DNA from: Spiroplasma floricola 23-6
Lineage (GTDB): Bacteria > Bacillota_I > Bacilli_A > Mycoplasmatales > Mycoplasmataceae
Direction: 5' to 3'
NCBI RefSeq assembly: GCF_002813555.1
Contig: NZ_CP025057.1
Span: 913,501 to 977,500 of the forward strand
Length of the DNA stretch: 64,000 nucleotides
A model generated the notes under the pieces. That model saw nothing but the letters and a program-made list of their open reading frames with translations. It was not told where the DNA came from and made no database searches. Both the position numbers and the translations under genes were made by a program. Position 1 is the stretch's first letter, and each line of letters begins with the position of its first letter. Below, in pieces: positions 1 to 12,536 of this stretch.

Positions 1-1029
1 TAAAGTAAGCTCTTTTAATTGATTTGTATGGTCTTTTGTTCATTTTTCATTATCAATTCTTACATTTGGAGTTTGTGATAAATAGTTTTTCTCCATATTT
101 TCATAAATATATGAAAATCAAACAGCACTATGATTATTTATATCCTTAGAAGAATTTTGCAATTTAGTATCAAGTTCTTCAAATGAATTAAAATATTTTT
201 TATTAAAATTATTAAATGAATCAATTGATTCTTGGCTAGCTGGTGTATATGAGTCATACATTCATTTAGAAGTTATACCATTAATAGTTGTTATATCTTT
301 AAAAAGAACTACCTCACGAGATTCTTTAATAATTTGCGAACTAATCTTTGATAAAGCATTTTGTGAATTATTATTAGATCAAATAACTGACTCATTATTA
401 TATTGTAAATTTAAAGAATTAGATTCTTTTTGTTTTAAAGTTGCATTATATTTTACTTTTGAAGCTGAATTTAAATCAGAATTAATTAATTCTACTGTTT
501 TATCAGAAATAGTTTTATTTTCTTTATAATTATCATTATATCTTCCACCAACTGAGATAATTTCAGGCAATATATTTATATAAAAATTATTTGTAATTTC
601 TCAACTTTTATTTTTTAGATCATCATCTGTATTTAATCACTTACTAAAACTTTCTGCAAAAAATTCTGCATCACTTGTAGCACCATAAATACTTGGCATA
701 ATTGTTGATGCTAAGATATTTTGAATAGTCAATTCTTTATACATGTCTGATTTATTTCCTGTTACCATTATATTTTCTCTTATTGAATTAATATCATCTT
801 CATTTACTTTTATGCTATTTGCATAATAGTATTTTAAAAGACGACCATAATACATAACTTGCTTATTAGGTTCTATTAAACTTTTATAAGTTATTGACTC
901 TTTTATATTTTTTTGTTTAGTTGTATTTAAAATTAAATTATTTACTGAATTTTCTTTTATAACTTCATATGTTGAAGTTGTATAAGAAAATGGATTTAAA
1001 AATGCTCAAAACATTATTAAAAATTTCAT
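1..1029 (-). CDS. secreted protein with lethal-factor-like metallopeptidase block (3' end outside window)
   Basis: The gene starts at ATG 1029 and runs off the window edge, so at least 343 residues. The N-terminus is a hydrophobic signal-like segment (about residues 3-15) without a lipobox cysteine, so secretion or membrane anchoring is likely. Residues 117-128 read YGATSDAEFFAESF, which resembles the block of anthrax lethal factor and related (ATLF/Pro-Pro endopeptidase) metallopeptidases that carries the glutamate zinc ligand. The HExxH helix that normally precedes this block is not seen in residues 1-118, so either the domain is degenerate or the active half lies beyond the window. Three in-frame TGA codons read as Trp. 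The assignment is tentative; being a secreted protein is the firmer part. Confidence 0.6.
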
Positions 1030-1112
1030 TTTTCCACTACCTTTATTCTTATTTTAATTTTACTTCAAATTGTTAATTATATAAATAATACTAAAAAAAT
1101 AAAAAAATCCCA

Positions 1113-1586
1113 CTAAAAAGACATAATATATTTAATATTTTCACTTTTCAAAATATCATCTGTTAATTTAAACATTTCCTTTGCATCTTGTTCATTAGTT
1201 TCGTGGTCAAAACCCAATATATGAAGCAAACCATGTACAAACAATCAAGCCATTTCTTCTACAATTGTATGATTGTAATTTTTTGCTTTATTTTGTGCTT
1301 CACTAAAAGTGATAAAAATATCACCAATCTCTTTGAAATCTAATTGATCGTAAATTCCAAACTCATCATTAATTGGAAAAGATATTACATCTCCAACATA
1401 CTCTTTTTGTCTATATTGTTTATTTATTTCTTTTGATTTATCTTTATCAATATAGTTTACAGACAAACTTAAATTTTTCTTTATACCCAATATTTTTTTA
1501 GTAGAAATTAAAAGATTTCTAAATAAGCTTTCATATTCTTTTAAAGATTCTTTTGTTTCATAATTAAATTCTAATAAGTCACCCAT
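1113..1586 (-). CDS. ybeY: endoribonuclease YbeY
   Basis: YbeY is a zinc-dependent endoribonuclease acting in 16S rRNA 3'-end maturation and ribosome quality control. The 157-residue protein has the family's hallmark HGLLHILGFDH at residues 118-128 (three zinc-binding histidines), directly after a TGA-coded Trp at 114. Length and position of the metal site match the family. It starts at ATG 1586 with a short gap to the upstream small membrane protein gene. In many Firmicutes ybeY lies near era and other ribosome-assembly genes; here it follows an exporter cassette instead. Confidence 0.95.
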
Positions 1587-1609
1587 TTTTTTAATCTCCT
1601 ATTTAAGTT

Positions 1610-1987
1610 TTAAAAAATATTTGATAATAAATAAGATAATAGAGACACTTTTTCTCCATATATCAAAACATTATTTGAAGGATATTTAATACTTCCAATA
1701 TTGTTTATATTAATCTTTATTAAAGAATTACTATATTCTAGTTTTGAAGCATTAACAAACATATTTCCTTGATTTGTTTCTAAAATTATATAATCAATTA
1801 AGCTTATATTCAAATTTTTAGAACTTAATAAATACAAATCCTTTTTTATAATTCCTTGTTCATCAATATATTCTTGTATATAAACTGATCCATAAAAAGT
1901 TTGTTGCTTTTTAAGCAAAGCTAATGACAATAAAAATAATAAGAGAAATATTAAAAGAAAATAAAGCATTTTCAACTCTTTTTTCAC
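1610..1987 (-). CDS. small single-pass membrane protein coupled to C39 ABC exporter
   Basis: This 125-residue protein has a strong N-terminal membrane helix (about residues 8-25) followed by a polar, beta-rich extracytoplasmic part, the usual shape of a membrane-anchored accessory protein. The start is GTG 1987, whose G is the last base of the upstream gene's TAG stop, with a near-perfect GGAGGT ribosome site inside the exporter's final codons, so the two are translationally coupled. I recognise no family. By context it could be a reduced HlyD/LcnD-like adaptor or an immunity-type partner of the exporter; this is inference. Confidence 0.7.
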   Translation of the reverse strand: MKKELKMLYFLLIFLLLFLLSLALLKKQQTFYGSVYIQEYIDEQGIIKKDLYLLSSKNLNISLIDYIILETNQGNMFVNASKLEYSNSLIKININNIGSIKYPSNNVLIYGEKVSLLSYLLSNIF

Positions 1988-4026
1988 TAGATTACCTCCA
2001 CTCTTTTTTCAAAGAAATTAGAATAAGCTAAATCATGGTCACACATTATAATTAAGCTACTTTTTTTATATTCCATAAAAGTTTTAAATAGAAAATAAGC
2101 AGTATGTTTATCAACATTACTTAAAGGTTCATCAATAAGATACAAGTCTTTATTTGTAAAAAATAAGGCTATAAAATTAATAATTTGTCTTTGACCTTTG
2201 CTCAAGTTATAACCATTGTCATAAATTCTTTTTGTTAAATCTATATTGTTTCTTTCCAAAATTTCGATTAAGTGAAAGTCTTGTAAAATTTGAAAATCTA
2301 CTTTATTTTTAAACTGTTGAATATTTTGCCATACAGTTCCATTAAACAAATAATCATATTGACCTAAATATATCGTTTTACTCAAAAATGAGTTTTTATC
2401 TAAGTTATTAAAATTTATATTGTGATTAACAATTAATTCCCCTTCATATTTTTCATAATGTCCAGATAAAAGTTTTAACAAAGTAGTTTTACCACTACCA
2501 CTTTTCCCATGTATAAATGTATTTTTATCAAACTCAAAATTAAAATCTTTTAATAAACAAGAATCACTTTTATATTTATATAAATTTTTTGCAGTTATAT
2601 TCTCTATTTTATTTATTTTTTTGTATTCAATATTATTATCCTTAGAATTGAAAATAAAATTTAATGATTTATCAGCAATTAATGTTTCTTGTATATTTAA
2701 AATAAAACTTTCAATATTACTAAAAAAAATATTTATATATGAGCTAACTGCTGTATAGAAAAGTAAATCAGGTAAAGAGTATTTTTCTTGATTTATATAA
2801 ATAATTGATATATAAAATATTAAATAAAAAAATAGCTTATTTGTTAAAGAAAATAATACTTGAGTCTTACTATCTAAATTAAAGATATTTTTAGTTTCTT
2901 TAATAGTAGATAAGTAATTTTTATAGTTTTCAGTTTTAATTTCTAGCTCAATATTTTTATATTTTATTTCTTCAAATCCATCTAATAACTGTCTATAACC
3001 AAGAAAAAATTCAATTATTTTTCGCTCTTTTCTTAATTTTAACTCCTTCATAAAATAAAAACATACAATTGATAAGCAAACAGAAATTAAATTCTGAACT
3101 AAAACTAAAGTTAAAATAAAAGGAGATATTAAAAGTAAAAATAATGAAGACATAAGAAAAAGAGTTAAGCCCAATGGTAAAGATATTGTACATTGACTTA
3201 TAAAATCAGACATAGAATTTATATAAGATAATTTTTTTATTCATTCTTCTTTTGAAAAAGAGTTAAATTTTTCAATATTAAGATCTACAAGTTTGGTTTT
3301 ATAAAAGCAAAATATATCTTTTGTAACTTTATTTTTTATTGTAAATATTATTTTATTAATAAAATAAGAAGTTATTGTTTGAACTACAAAAATTAAAGCA
3401 AAAGTTAAAAAAATTAATTGCATTGTTTTATTGTTTTTTAAATTTATATTATCCATATAAATTTTTATAAAATTATTACTAATTAAAATTAAGACATTAA
3501 GCAATATTGAAACAATAAATAATAATGATATTTCTAGTTTAAATTTTTTTAAAAAAGTAAATCAATTAAGTAGACTCTTATTTTTAAAATTTACTTTATC
3601 AAATACTTTTGTAGTTGATAAATATCCTTGATATATTTTTTTTATTTCATCACAACTTACTCATTTTAAATCATTTAAATTTGGATCAGCTATTAAGAAC
3701 TCATTTTTTCGTTTTTTATAGACAATTATAAAATGATCCAAATCATTATCATTTAAAACATTTAAAACTATCGGATTTGTAATATCTATTTCTAATAGTT
3801 CATTAAAGTTGCATGTATAAGATACAAATTCAATTTTATATTTAGTCAATAAATTCTCAATATCATATAAACTTAACATTTCATCATTTAAAGAATTTTC
3901 AAATTTAATTTCTTCAATTCCAAAATCTTTATTATGATAATAATTTATTAACATTGAACTTATTGCAATACCACAATCATTTTCTCCTTTTTGCTTTAAA
4001 AACTTATAATTCAAATTTATCACCAA
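1987..4026 (-). CDS. C39-peptidase ABC exporter (bacteriocin/peptide type)
   Basis: A 679-residue SunT/ComA-type exporter that would cleave a leader peptide and export the cargo. The N-terminal C39 domain has the Cys in GENDCG (Cys18), His98 in DLDHF and Asp114 in ADPN, so the catalytic triad looks complete. A membrane domain spans about residues 140-430. The ATPase has Walker A GKSGSGKT (507-514), signature NLSKGQRQ (607-614), Walker B LYLIDEP (628-634) and an H-loop DHD near the C-terminus. Start is uncertain: TTG 4026 or GTG 4023, with no clear ribosome site. It sits after rimP, where nusA usually follows. No double-glycine precursor gene is visible nearby. Confidence 0.9.
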
Positions 4027-4055
4027 TGAATTAATCGTTTAAATAATACAAAAAA

Positions 4056-4541
4056 TTAAAATTTAATTGCAAATCTAATAAATTCTATATCATCTCATTT
4101 TAATTTAACTTTTTTTGGTCTTCCTTTAATAAAGAAATCAAATATAAATTCGTCATCTTTAAATTCTGTTAATGTTGCAGAAAATTCTGTAAAAGTTTCA
4201 ATGGGATTAATAGTTTTTAAGAAAAAATAACTTCCAACATTGCTTTTTAAAATTTCTAATGTCCTTACAACTCTTTCTGCTCCTGCACTGGCAACTTCTA
4301 ATATATATGGATCTTTAAGTTCTTTTATGTCATCTAATAAAGTAGAAAGATTTTCATTAGCTTTAATTAATAAATCAAAATCCATATTTTTCTTATTAGC
4401 ATCTTTATTTTCTACCAAAACTTGTAATACTGTTGATTCAAAATCATTTACAATATTTAATTCATAAAGTAGAAAATCACTTTCGCTAAGAATTTCTTTT
4501 ATATTATCTAAATATTTATCTTTTACAATTTCTAGTGACAT
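4056..4541 (-). CDS. rimP: ribosome maturation factor RimP
   Basis: RimP helps assemble the 30S subunit. The 161-residue protein has the two-domain RimP layout: an N-terminal domain with PYILEVASAGAERV (the family's P-Y-x-LEVSSPG motif) at about residues 82-95 and a C-terminal Sm-like barrel starting near residue 105. A TGA-coded Trp lies 13 codons before the stop. It follows polC with about 70 bases of AT-rich spacer, keeping the standard polC-rimP order, but nusA does not follow. ATG 4541 is preceded by a GAGGTA ribosome site. Confidence 0.92.
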
Positions 4542-4611
4542 AGCTACCTCTTTTATAAATTAATTTTATATTATTTTAGGTTAATAACTAAAAAAAGATA
4601 ATGATTTTCAT

Positions 4612-7600
4612 TTAAAAATTAAATGAAAGTTGCTCATCATCTTTTAAGTTATCAGTTATTTTAAGTTTTGCAAATATCTCAATTTGTGTCTGTGTTACTT
4701 GTGTTCTTTGTTTTAAATCATTAACACTTGTTATTTGTCTATCTTTTCGTGCATTAACAATAGATTTTGCCACAGCTTCTCCAAGAGAGTCAATAACGTT
4801 AAATGGAGGTATTAATATTTTTTTATTATCCTCTTTAAAAATAACAAATCTATTACCTTCTGAGATATTAAAATCAATATTTTTAATTTCTATGCCTCTT
4901 GCAAACATCTCTAATAATACTTCATAAACTGTGATTAAAGAGATTTCTTTTGCAGTAACTGGAAGTTTATTATTTAGTCTTTGTTTAATATCTTCAATTG
5001 ATGCTTTAATTGCTTCTTTTCCTTTTAAAGCAGTTTCTAAATCAAAGAAATCTGCTCTAGTTGAAAATCAAACAGCATAATATTCTTCTGGATAGTAAAT
5101 TTTATATCAAGCTACTCTGTAAGCCATTAATACATAAGCAGTGGCATGAGCTTTTGGAAACATATATTTAATTTTTAAACAACTGTTAATATATCATTCA
5201 GGAACATTGTGGTTTTTCATAAGAGCAATTCACTCTTTTGAAAGTCCTTTTCCTTTTCTAACACTTTCCATAATATTAAATGAATTGGAAGAGTCTAAAC
5301 CTTTTGACATTAAATAAACCATAATATCATCTCTACAACCAATAACAGAAGATATATTTGCAACACCATCTTTAATTAAAGATTGAGCATTTCCAACATA
5401 AACATCAGTTCCATGACTTAATCCTGAAATTTGAACAAGATCTGCAAATGTTTTAGGTTTTGTTTCTTTTAACATATTTCTAACAAATTGAGTTCCAAAT
5501 TCAGGAAGTCCAATTGCACCTGTTGTTTCTCCAAGAATTGATTGTGAATCGATTTTTAGAGCTGAAAGCTCAGAAAATAAAGAGTAAACTTTTTTATCAT
5601 TTGTTGGGACTTTAATTGGATCAAATCCAGTTAAATCATATAACATTCTTAAAGCAGTTGGATCAACGTGTCCTAAAATATCCATTTTCAATAAATTATC
5701 ATGAATTGAGTGAAAATCAAAATGTGTTGTTCTTCAATCACTTGTTTCATCATCTGCTGGATAATTTACTGGTGTAAAATCTTCAATTTCATATTCTTTT
5801 GGAAGAATAATAATTCCCCCTGGATGTTGTCCTGTTGTTCTTTTAACTCCTGTTGATAAACTTGCAAGTCTTTCAATTTCAGCTTTTCTAATTAAATCTA
5901 AATTAGCATTTTGTTTTTCAAAATATCCCATTGTAAATCCATAAGCTGTTTTTTCAGCAACAGTTGATATAGTACCAGCTCTAAAAACGTTATTTTCACC
6001 AAAAATTTCTTTAGTAAAATTATGAGCAATTGGTTGATATTCACCTGAAAAATTTAAATCTATGTCTGGAACTTTATCTCCATCAAATCCTAAAAAAGTT
6101 TCAAAAGGAATATCATGACCTTCTCCAATTAATTTTGAATTACATTTTGGACACATTTTATCTGGCAAATCATATCCACATTTAAATTCTTCAGATGTAT
6201 CAAAATCTGAGTATTTACATTCAGTGCAAATATAGTGAGCTTTAAGTGGATTTACTTCTGTGATTAAAGATGTTGTTGCCACAAATGAACTTCCAACAGA
6301 TCCACGACTTCCAACTAAATAACCATCATCATTTGATTTCTTAACTAATAAATGACTTATTCAATAAACCACTGCAAAACCATGTTTAATAATTGAAGCT
6401 AATTCTTTTTCTAAACGTGTTTTAACAATTTCGGGTAACTCTTCTCCATAAATTGCTTTGGCATTTTTATAACATTCATCTGTTAATAATTTATCCACAT
6501 TTTCTATATTAGGTGGATATGAACCAGATTTAATAGGAATTATATTTTTATCAATTAAATCTGAAAGAGCTAATGAGTTTTGAATTACTATTTCATTTAT
6601 TAATTCACTATTTTCTAATCATTTAAACTCTTCTAACATTTCATTTGTTGTTCTCAAATGTTGATCAGGATTATCTTTTACTCTTTGTTTGAAATCATAA
6701 AGTGGATGATAAACTCCTCCCAATCCTTTTGTATTTATATAAATATCTCTAATTTGTTTTAATTCAGGATCTATATAGTGAGCATCACTTGTTGCAATAA
6801 TTTTTTTATTTAATTTCTTTGAAACTTCAATTATTTTTAAAATTACTTTTTTCAAACAGTCCATAGTTAAATCATCAGTTTGCAATAATTTTTTGTAAAC
6901 ACTCAATGGTTGAATTTCTATATAATCAAAAAGATTAATTGCCTCTTCTAGCATTTTAAAAGTTCCTGTTCTTGCATATTCAAAAACAATTCCATTAACA
7001 CATCCACTACCAATTAAGATATTATTTTTTTCTCTCATTTCTAAAAGTTTTGATTGAAATATTTTTGGAGATCCTAAAAAATTCTCTGTATGAGAATAAG
7101 AAATTAGCTTATATAAATCTTTTAATCCATCTTGATTTTTTGCCAATACATTGACATGAAAACCTCTAGATCTTCTAAAATTCTCATTCTCAAATTTATT
7201 TTTATTAAATTTATTTCAATCTGAGTCAACATCAATTGGAGTAATTTTTTTAGCTTCACTTCACATATGTTCATACATATTTGTAAGTACTTCTGCATCA
7301 TAGTCAGCACGGTGAGCAATTTTTTCATCATATAAAATTTGATATGCTTTAGCAACAGTTCCTAATCGATGATTTTTCAATTTTGGTTGTAAAAGTCTTG
7401 AAAGTGATAAAGTATCAATTACAGTATTTGTTAATTCACCATAGCCAAGTTTACTTGCAAAAGCTTGTAAGAAGTTAAAGTCAAAGTTAGCATTATGGGC
7501 AATAAGAATACCATCTTTAATAATTTCCATTATATTTTTAAACTCAATTTCAATTGAATTTTTGTCTTCTAACATTTCATTTGTAATATGAGTTAAATCT

Positions 7601-9060
7601 ATTGTAAATTTTGATATTGGTTTAGTTGGTTTAATCAAAATATCATATTTTTTTGAAGTACCTTTAGCATAGTCATAAACATTTGCTCCAAATTCAATAA
7701 TTTCATCATATTCTGGAGATAAACCTGTTGTTTCTAAGTCGAAAACAACAAATTTTGCTTCACGTAAGTTTTGATTCTTAGGATTTTTAATAATTCATGC
7801 TTCATCTTGTAACATTACAAGTTCACTACCATAAATTAGTTTTAATTTATTTTCTTCTTCTACACCTTTATTAACATCTAACAGTGCATAGTATGCTTCA
7901 GGAAATGCTTGTACATTTAAATGATCTGTAATAGCAATAGATTTTCAACCAAATCTTTTGGCAGCTTCAATATAACTTTTTGCACTACTTACTCCATCCA
8001 TTACAGACATTTTTGTGTGAGTATGTAATTCAACTCTTTTAACTTTTGCTTCATCTTTTCTATAAGTTTTTTTTGATTCAATTTTCTTGTATTTATTAAT
8101 ATAAAAAATATATCCTTTATCAAAAGTTGAGAAATTGAAATTACCATTAAAAGAAACTCAATCTCCTTTTCTTATAATTTGGTTTTCAAAACCTGTCAGA
8201 CTTTCTTTTGTCTCTTCTGTTATTTCATCAAAAAAAGTTGGGTCATTATTTCTTTGGAAAAAAATACACATAACTGATGATGTACCATCAGTTATTGCAA
8301 TATTGTAAATATTTCTTCCTGCTTTAGATTTACGAGTATTTTTAGAGATAACTTCACCTTGAATTGTTACATTTTGAGCATCTTCTTCTAAATCAACTAT
8401 TTTTTCATAAGTTGGTTTATTTAGAATTTCTTCATTTGATCTATATTTAGTTTTTGACAAAGAATAATTTGGCTTAGAATCACTCATTTCATTTTGCTGA
8501 TTTGGAATTATTTTAGAAGCCTTTTCATATTTTTCTCTAATTGGTTCTAATACATCTGTTTGTGAATTTTTTTTAACTTTAATTTCTAAATCTATATCTT
8601 TAAAACCATATTTTAAAAGTTTATTTTTATAATAATCCTTATGTTCTTCTAAAAGAATTTTTTCAGTTTCATTAGAGACATTAAAAATAACTATTCTGTG
8701 CTCATTAAAATACTCAACAGTTGAAGGTGAAAGAATTTTAATTGTTCCTGTTTTAACCTCTGCTTTTTGCTCTTTAACATATTCAATATGATTTCATATT
8801 AATTCCTTTGAATAATTATTATTATCAACTAGTAAATTCAATTTTGTTGGAATTAAAGTGTTTGTATTTAAAATAGTTTCAATTTTATTTAATAAATGAA
8901 TTGGTAAAAAATCTTTAATTTTAATAAAAACTCTCAATTTATTAATACTGGCACTAAATTCAGCTTCTTTATAAAAATGAGCTCCATCAAAATAAACTTC
9001 TTCAGATTCTTCTAAAAAAACATTTAATTTTTCAAACATATCTTTTACTTCTTTGTTCAT
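4612..9060 (-). CDS. polC: DNA polymerase III alpha subunit, PolC type
   Basis: PolC is the main replicative polymerase of Firmicutes and Mollicutes, with built-in 3'-5' proofreading. The 1482-residue protein shows, in order, an N-terminal region, an OB fold (about 190-300), the first half of a PHP domain (about 335-430), a DnaQ-like exonuclease beginning with the DLETTG motif (about 430-600) and containing [10 protein letters not shown], the rest of PHP, a zinc site (Cys945, Cys948, Cys970, Cys973), and the polymerase core with [12 protein letters not shown] (998-1009), which holds catalytic aspartates. The fragments between TGA-Trp codons join without frame change. It ends the uppS-cdsA-dxr-rseP-polC run; proS is absent between rseP and polC. 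Confidence 0.98.
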
Positions 9061-9085
9061 TTTGTTAACCCCCTTTTATATTCTG

Positions 9086-10327
9086 CTAGACTATAAAATC
9101 TTTTATAGTAATTACTACAAATAATAGTAAGAATAAAATTGCTCCAGCTGTATTTACAAAAATTTTATATTTTAAAGGTAACTCTTTTCTTAATATCATT
9201 TCAATAAAATTTTCTAATAATCTGTATCCATCAAGTGGTGGTAAGAAAATTAAGTTTAATATAAATAAATTGGCACTAATTGTTGCTACATAAATAAAGA
9301 ATTGATCTGCACTTTGCAATAGAGTTGCAGTTTGTTTTGCAACTCCCACTGGTCCTACAAGATTTGAGAATTTACCGGTAAATACATTTCCAAGAGCTTC
9401 TAAAATTGAAATTGAAGCCTTAAATGTTTCTCCTCATCCAGCTCCATAAGCCTGAGCTGTAGTTTCATAAATTCTATTTGGAGCAGCTATTCCTACTGAG
9501 TCACCAGCTTTAATATCTTGCAATTCAGTGATAACTCCATCTTTGTAATTATCCAGTGCATATCCACTGTATTTATCGACTTTTTTGTAAGCAAATTGAA
9601 TTTTTATATTTTCATGATCTTTTGATAATTTTAAATTATCAATAAAATTATAAACGGTCTTTTTATAATCAACAGCTTTTTGTTCATTTAAACTATTTAT
9701 TGTTATTTTCTCATCACATTTTGTAGTCTTTGCATCACAAATATTGTCAAATAAAATTTCATCTTTTTCATTTTGAACTGAAATCATTTTTCACCCTCAA
9801 ATAACATAATCTTGCCCCACATATTCAACATTAATATTTTGACTCTTTTCTTTCTCTTTAATTGCTTTTGCAGCAATTCCTTCTTGGACATAGTTTGCCC
9901 CAAAATAAGTCATATCATTTTTCTTTTCTCCAATTGCTGCAAAAATAGTTGTAAATAACAATAATGCAATAAATAAATTCATTAAAGGTCCCGCTAAAAT
10001 AAAGAACATTTTCTTTCATCTTGCAATATAATCTAATTTTCTATCATCTGGAACCACTTCATCTTCTCTATCACTTGGAGGATCTGCTTTATCTGATGCA
10101 ATTGAACAATATCCTCCTAGCGGAAATATTCTAATAGAAATTCAAGTTTCTTTTCCTTTGAATACAAAAAGTCTTGGTCCAAAACCAATTGAAAATTCAT
10201 AAACATAAGCCTTTGCCATTTTGGCCACAACCAAGTGACCAATTTCATGAATAGTTATTAATAATAACATAACTATAATTCCAATAAAAAAAGCTAATAC
10301 AACCATTCCACTACTTACTTCACTCAT
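9086..10327 (-). CDS. rseP: RIP metalloprotease RseP (site-2 protease, M50)
   Basis: An intramembrane zinc protease of 413 residues. The first helix carries HEIGH (residues 27-31), and the C-terminal membrane part carries PPLDG, the third zinc-ligand motif. A single PDZ-like insert lies between residues about 130 and 290. Membrane helices are near the N-terminus, around 105-125 and at the C-terminus. It sits three bases after dxr and 26 bases before polC, as in many Firmicutes. Likely roles are clearance of signal peptides and regulated intramembrane proteolysis. The substrate cannot be told from sequence. Confidence 0.95.
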
Positions 10328-10330
10328 TTA

Positions 10331-11455
10331 TTATTCTCCAATTCTTGACAATGTAATTTTTCTTATTGCTTTATCATATTTTAATATTTCATCATAAGTT
10401 TTTAATTCTATATTTTCACATTCATTAAAAACCATTTCCACAATTTCTGTTATTTGATAAAACTTTATTTTTCCCTTTAAAAAATAATCTACACATACTT
10501 CATTTGAAGCATTTAAAGCAATTGACTTTGAGTTTTTGTATTTAAGACAATTTAAAGCAAATTTAATAGGTTTAAATCTATCTTGATCAATTTCTTTTAG
10601 TTCTAAATTAATTAAATCATTAAATTGCATATCTTTTTGTTTATAATATGAAAATCTTTTAGGATAATGTAAAAAATAGTTAATTACTTGTTTCATATCT
10701 GGAACAGATAATTGTGCTTTTATTGATCCATCATTAAATCCAACCATTGAATGAATAATTGATTGGGGATGTAGTAAAACTTTTATATTTTTAACTCCAA
10801 ACAAATAATATGCTTCTAATATCTCAAAAGCCTTATTGAACATTGTTGAACTATCTATTGTTATTTTTTTACCCATATTTCAATTTGGATGTTGTAAAGC
10901 ATCTTGTAAAGTTACTTTTTTAGTTTCTTGTAAAGTCAAATTTCTAAAACTTCCCCCTGATGCTGTTAAAAATAAAGTAGTTGGTTTATTCTCTTTTTCC
11001 AAACATTGAAAAATAGCACAATGCTCTGAATCAATTGGATAAATTTTAGTTTTACTTGTTTTAAGCATTTGATTAATTAAGTTTCCAGCTGTTACAAATG
11101 ATTCTTTGTTAGCATTTAATAAAACTAAATTTTTTTCAATTGTTTTTAAAGTTACTTGTAAACCATAAAAACCACTTAAAGCATTAATAATTATTTCTTC
11201 CTTATTATTAAATAAATTTAAGATATCATCACTTATAAATTCAACTTTTGGAAATTTTATTTTTAAATAAGTGAGCTCTTTTTTAGAATAAATCTTTTTC
11301 AAACTTGGAAAAGAAAGCAAAAAAGATTCTACTTCTGAATCATTTTCCCCCACACTAAGTGCTATTAAATTATATTTATCTTTATTTTCTCTTAGCAATT
11401 TTATACATTGCTTTCCAATATTTCCTGATGCTCCAAATAATATTATATTTTTCAT
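10331..11455 (-). CDS. dxr: 1-deoxy-D-xylulose 5-phosphate reductoisomerase
   Basis: Dxr makes 2-C-methyl-D-erythritol 4-phosphate, the committed step of the MEP isoprenoid pathway, using NADPH. The 374-residue protein has the nucleotide-binding GASGNIGKQ at residues 7-15, the substrate/metal site SEHCAIFQ, the loop LTASGGSF, and the HPQSIIHSMV region, all expected for an active enzyme. One TGA-coded Trp joins the two halves (HPNWNMG). It starts at ATG 11455, two bases after the cdsA stop. Its presence in a mollicute supports a Spiroplasma-like organism and links to uppS two genes upstream. Confidence 0.97.
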
Positions 11456-11456
11456 A

Positions 11457-12536
11457 CTAAACAGGTAAACAAGATATAAAGATAAATAATATAAACAATG
11501 AAAATAGAATTGAATCCATTCTATCTAAAGCTCCACCGTGTCCTGGAATTAGATTTGAATAATCTTTAATTTTAACTACTCTTTTTACTCAAGAGAATAA
11601 TAAATCTCCAAATAAACCAATAATTGGAAAGACAATTGCTAATAAAAGATAGATAATTATCTCTAATGCTATTGTTTTATCTCCAAGTGATTGCATTGGT
11701 TCTCTTAAAGGTTGGAAATTCTGTAAAGGTTTCACGAATTGAAAAATCATTGCAAAAACTATTCCAGTAAATGCTGCTGTTCCCATACCTATTAAAGCTC
11801 CCTCTCAAGTTTTTTTAGGACTTATACTAGGGCATAATTTAGTTTTTCCAAATCTCATACCTCCAAGATATTGGAATGAATCACTTAAAATAATCATCAT
11901 TCAAATTCAAACAATAGTGTTGAATGAAAATCTTGCTAAATTATTATCAAGTGCCAATGAAGTAATTGAAAATGCTTTTAAAGCAAGAATAATTATTAAA
12001 GTCATTATAAAGTTTATCAATGCATTTTTTGTATCAATTCTTTTATCTGAAACAGAAATAATTATTGTAATTAATAAATAAACTGTAATAATAACTGGAA
12101 ACTGTCATGTTTGAAATCATGTTTCCAAACTTAATTCAGTATAAAATGAAAAATTATATAAATTATACTTTGATGGAAATAACAATAATAATATTGAAAT
12201 AGTAATTATTAAAACTTGATAATATCAAAATTTAAATCCCATAACTTTATTCATTTCATAAATACAAAGTCCTGTTAAAACAACAGTTAGAATTATTGAA
12301 AAATATGAAGCAATTTCTGGATTACCTATATTTGCTGTCTTTAAAGATGTATAAATAGCTCCAGAACAGACGAAACCTAAAAGTAAAATTAAAAGAACTA
12401 CTGTTGAAAGAAGTCTAGTTTTTAAATTTCTTTTTGCTGATTCTAATTTAAAACGATTCTTGCCAATATTATCGTCAGTTTCTGGTGAAATTTCAACTGT
12501 ATCAGGGACTTCAAAATTCTTATCATTAGTTTTCAT
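11457..12536 (-). CDS. cdsA: phosphatidate cytidylyltransferase CdsA
   Basis: CdsA makes CDP-diacylglycerol from phosphatidic acid and CTP, feeding membrane phospholipid synthesis. The 359-residue protein has about eight membrane helices and ends with the family signature: [17 protein letters not shown], then L-D-R-M-D (residues about 308-335). The first 40 residues are a polar cytoplasmic extension. The start ATG 12536 overlaps the end of uppS by 11 bases, so the pair is translationally coupled. Works with plsC at 18.9 kb in the same lipid pathway. Confidence 0.95.

Noticed and set aside
7122..7355. 77-codon minus-strand frame
   Set aside because: It is an alternative frame within polC between the exonuclease and PHP parts; the PolC frame is continuous there.
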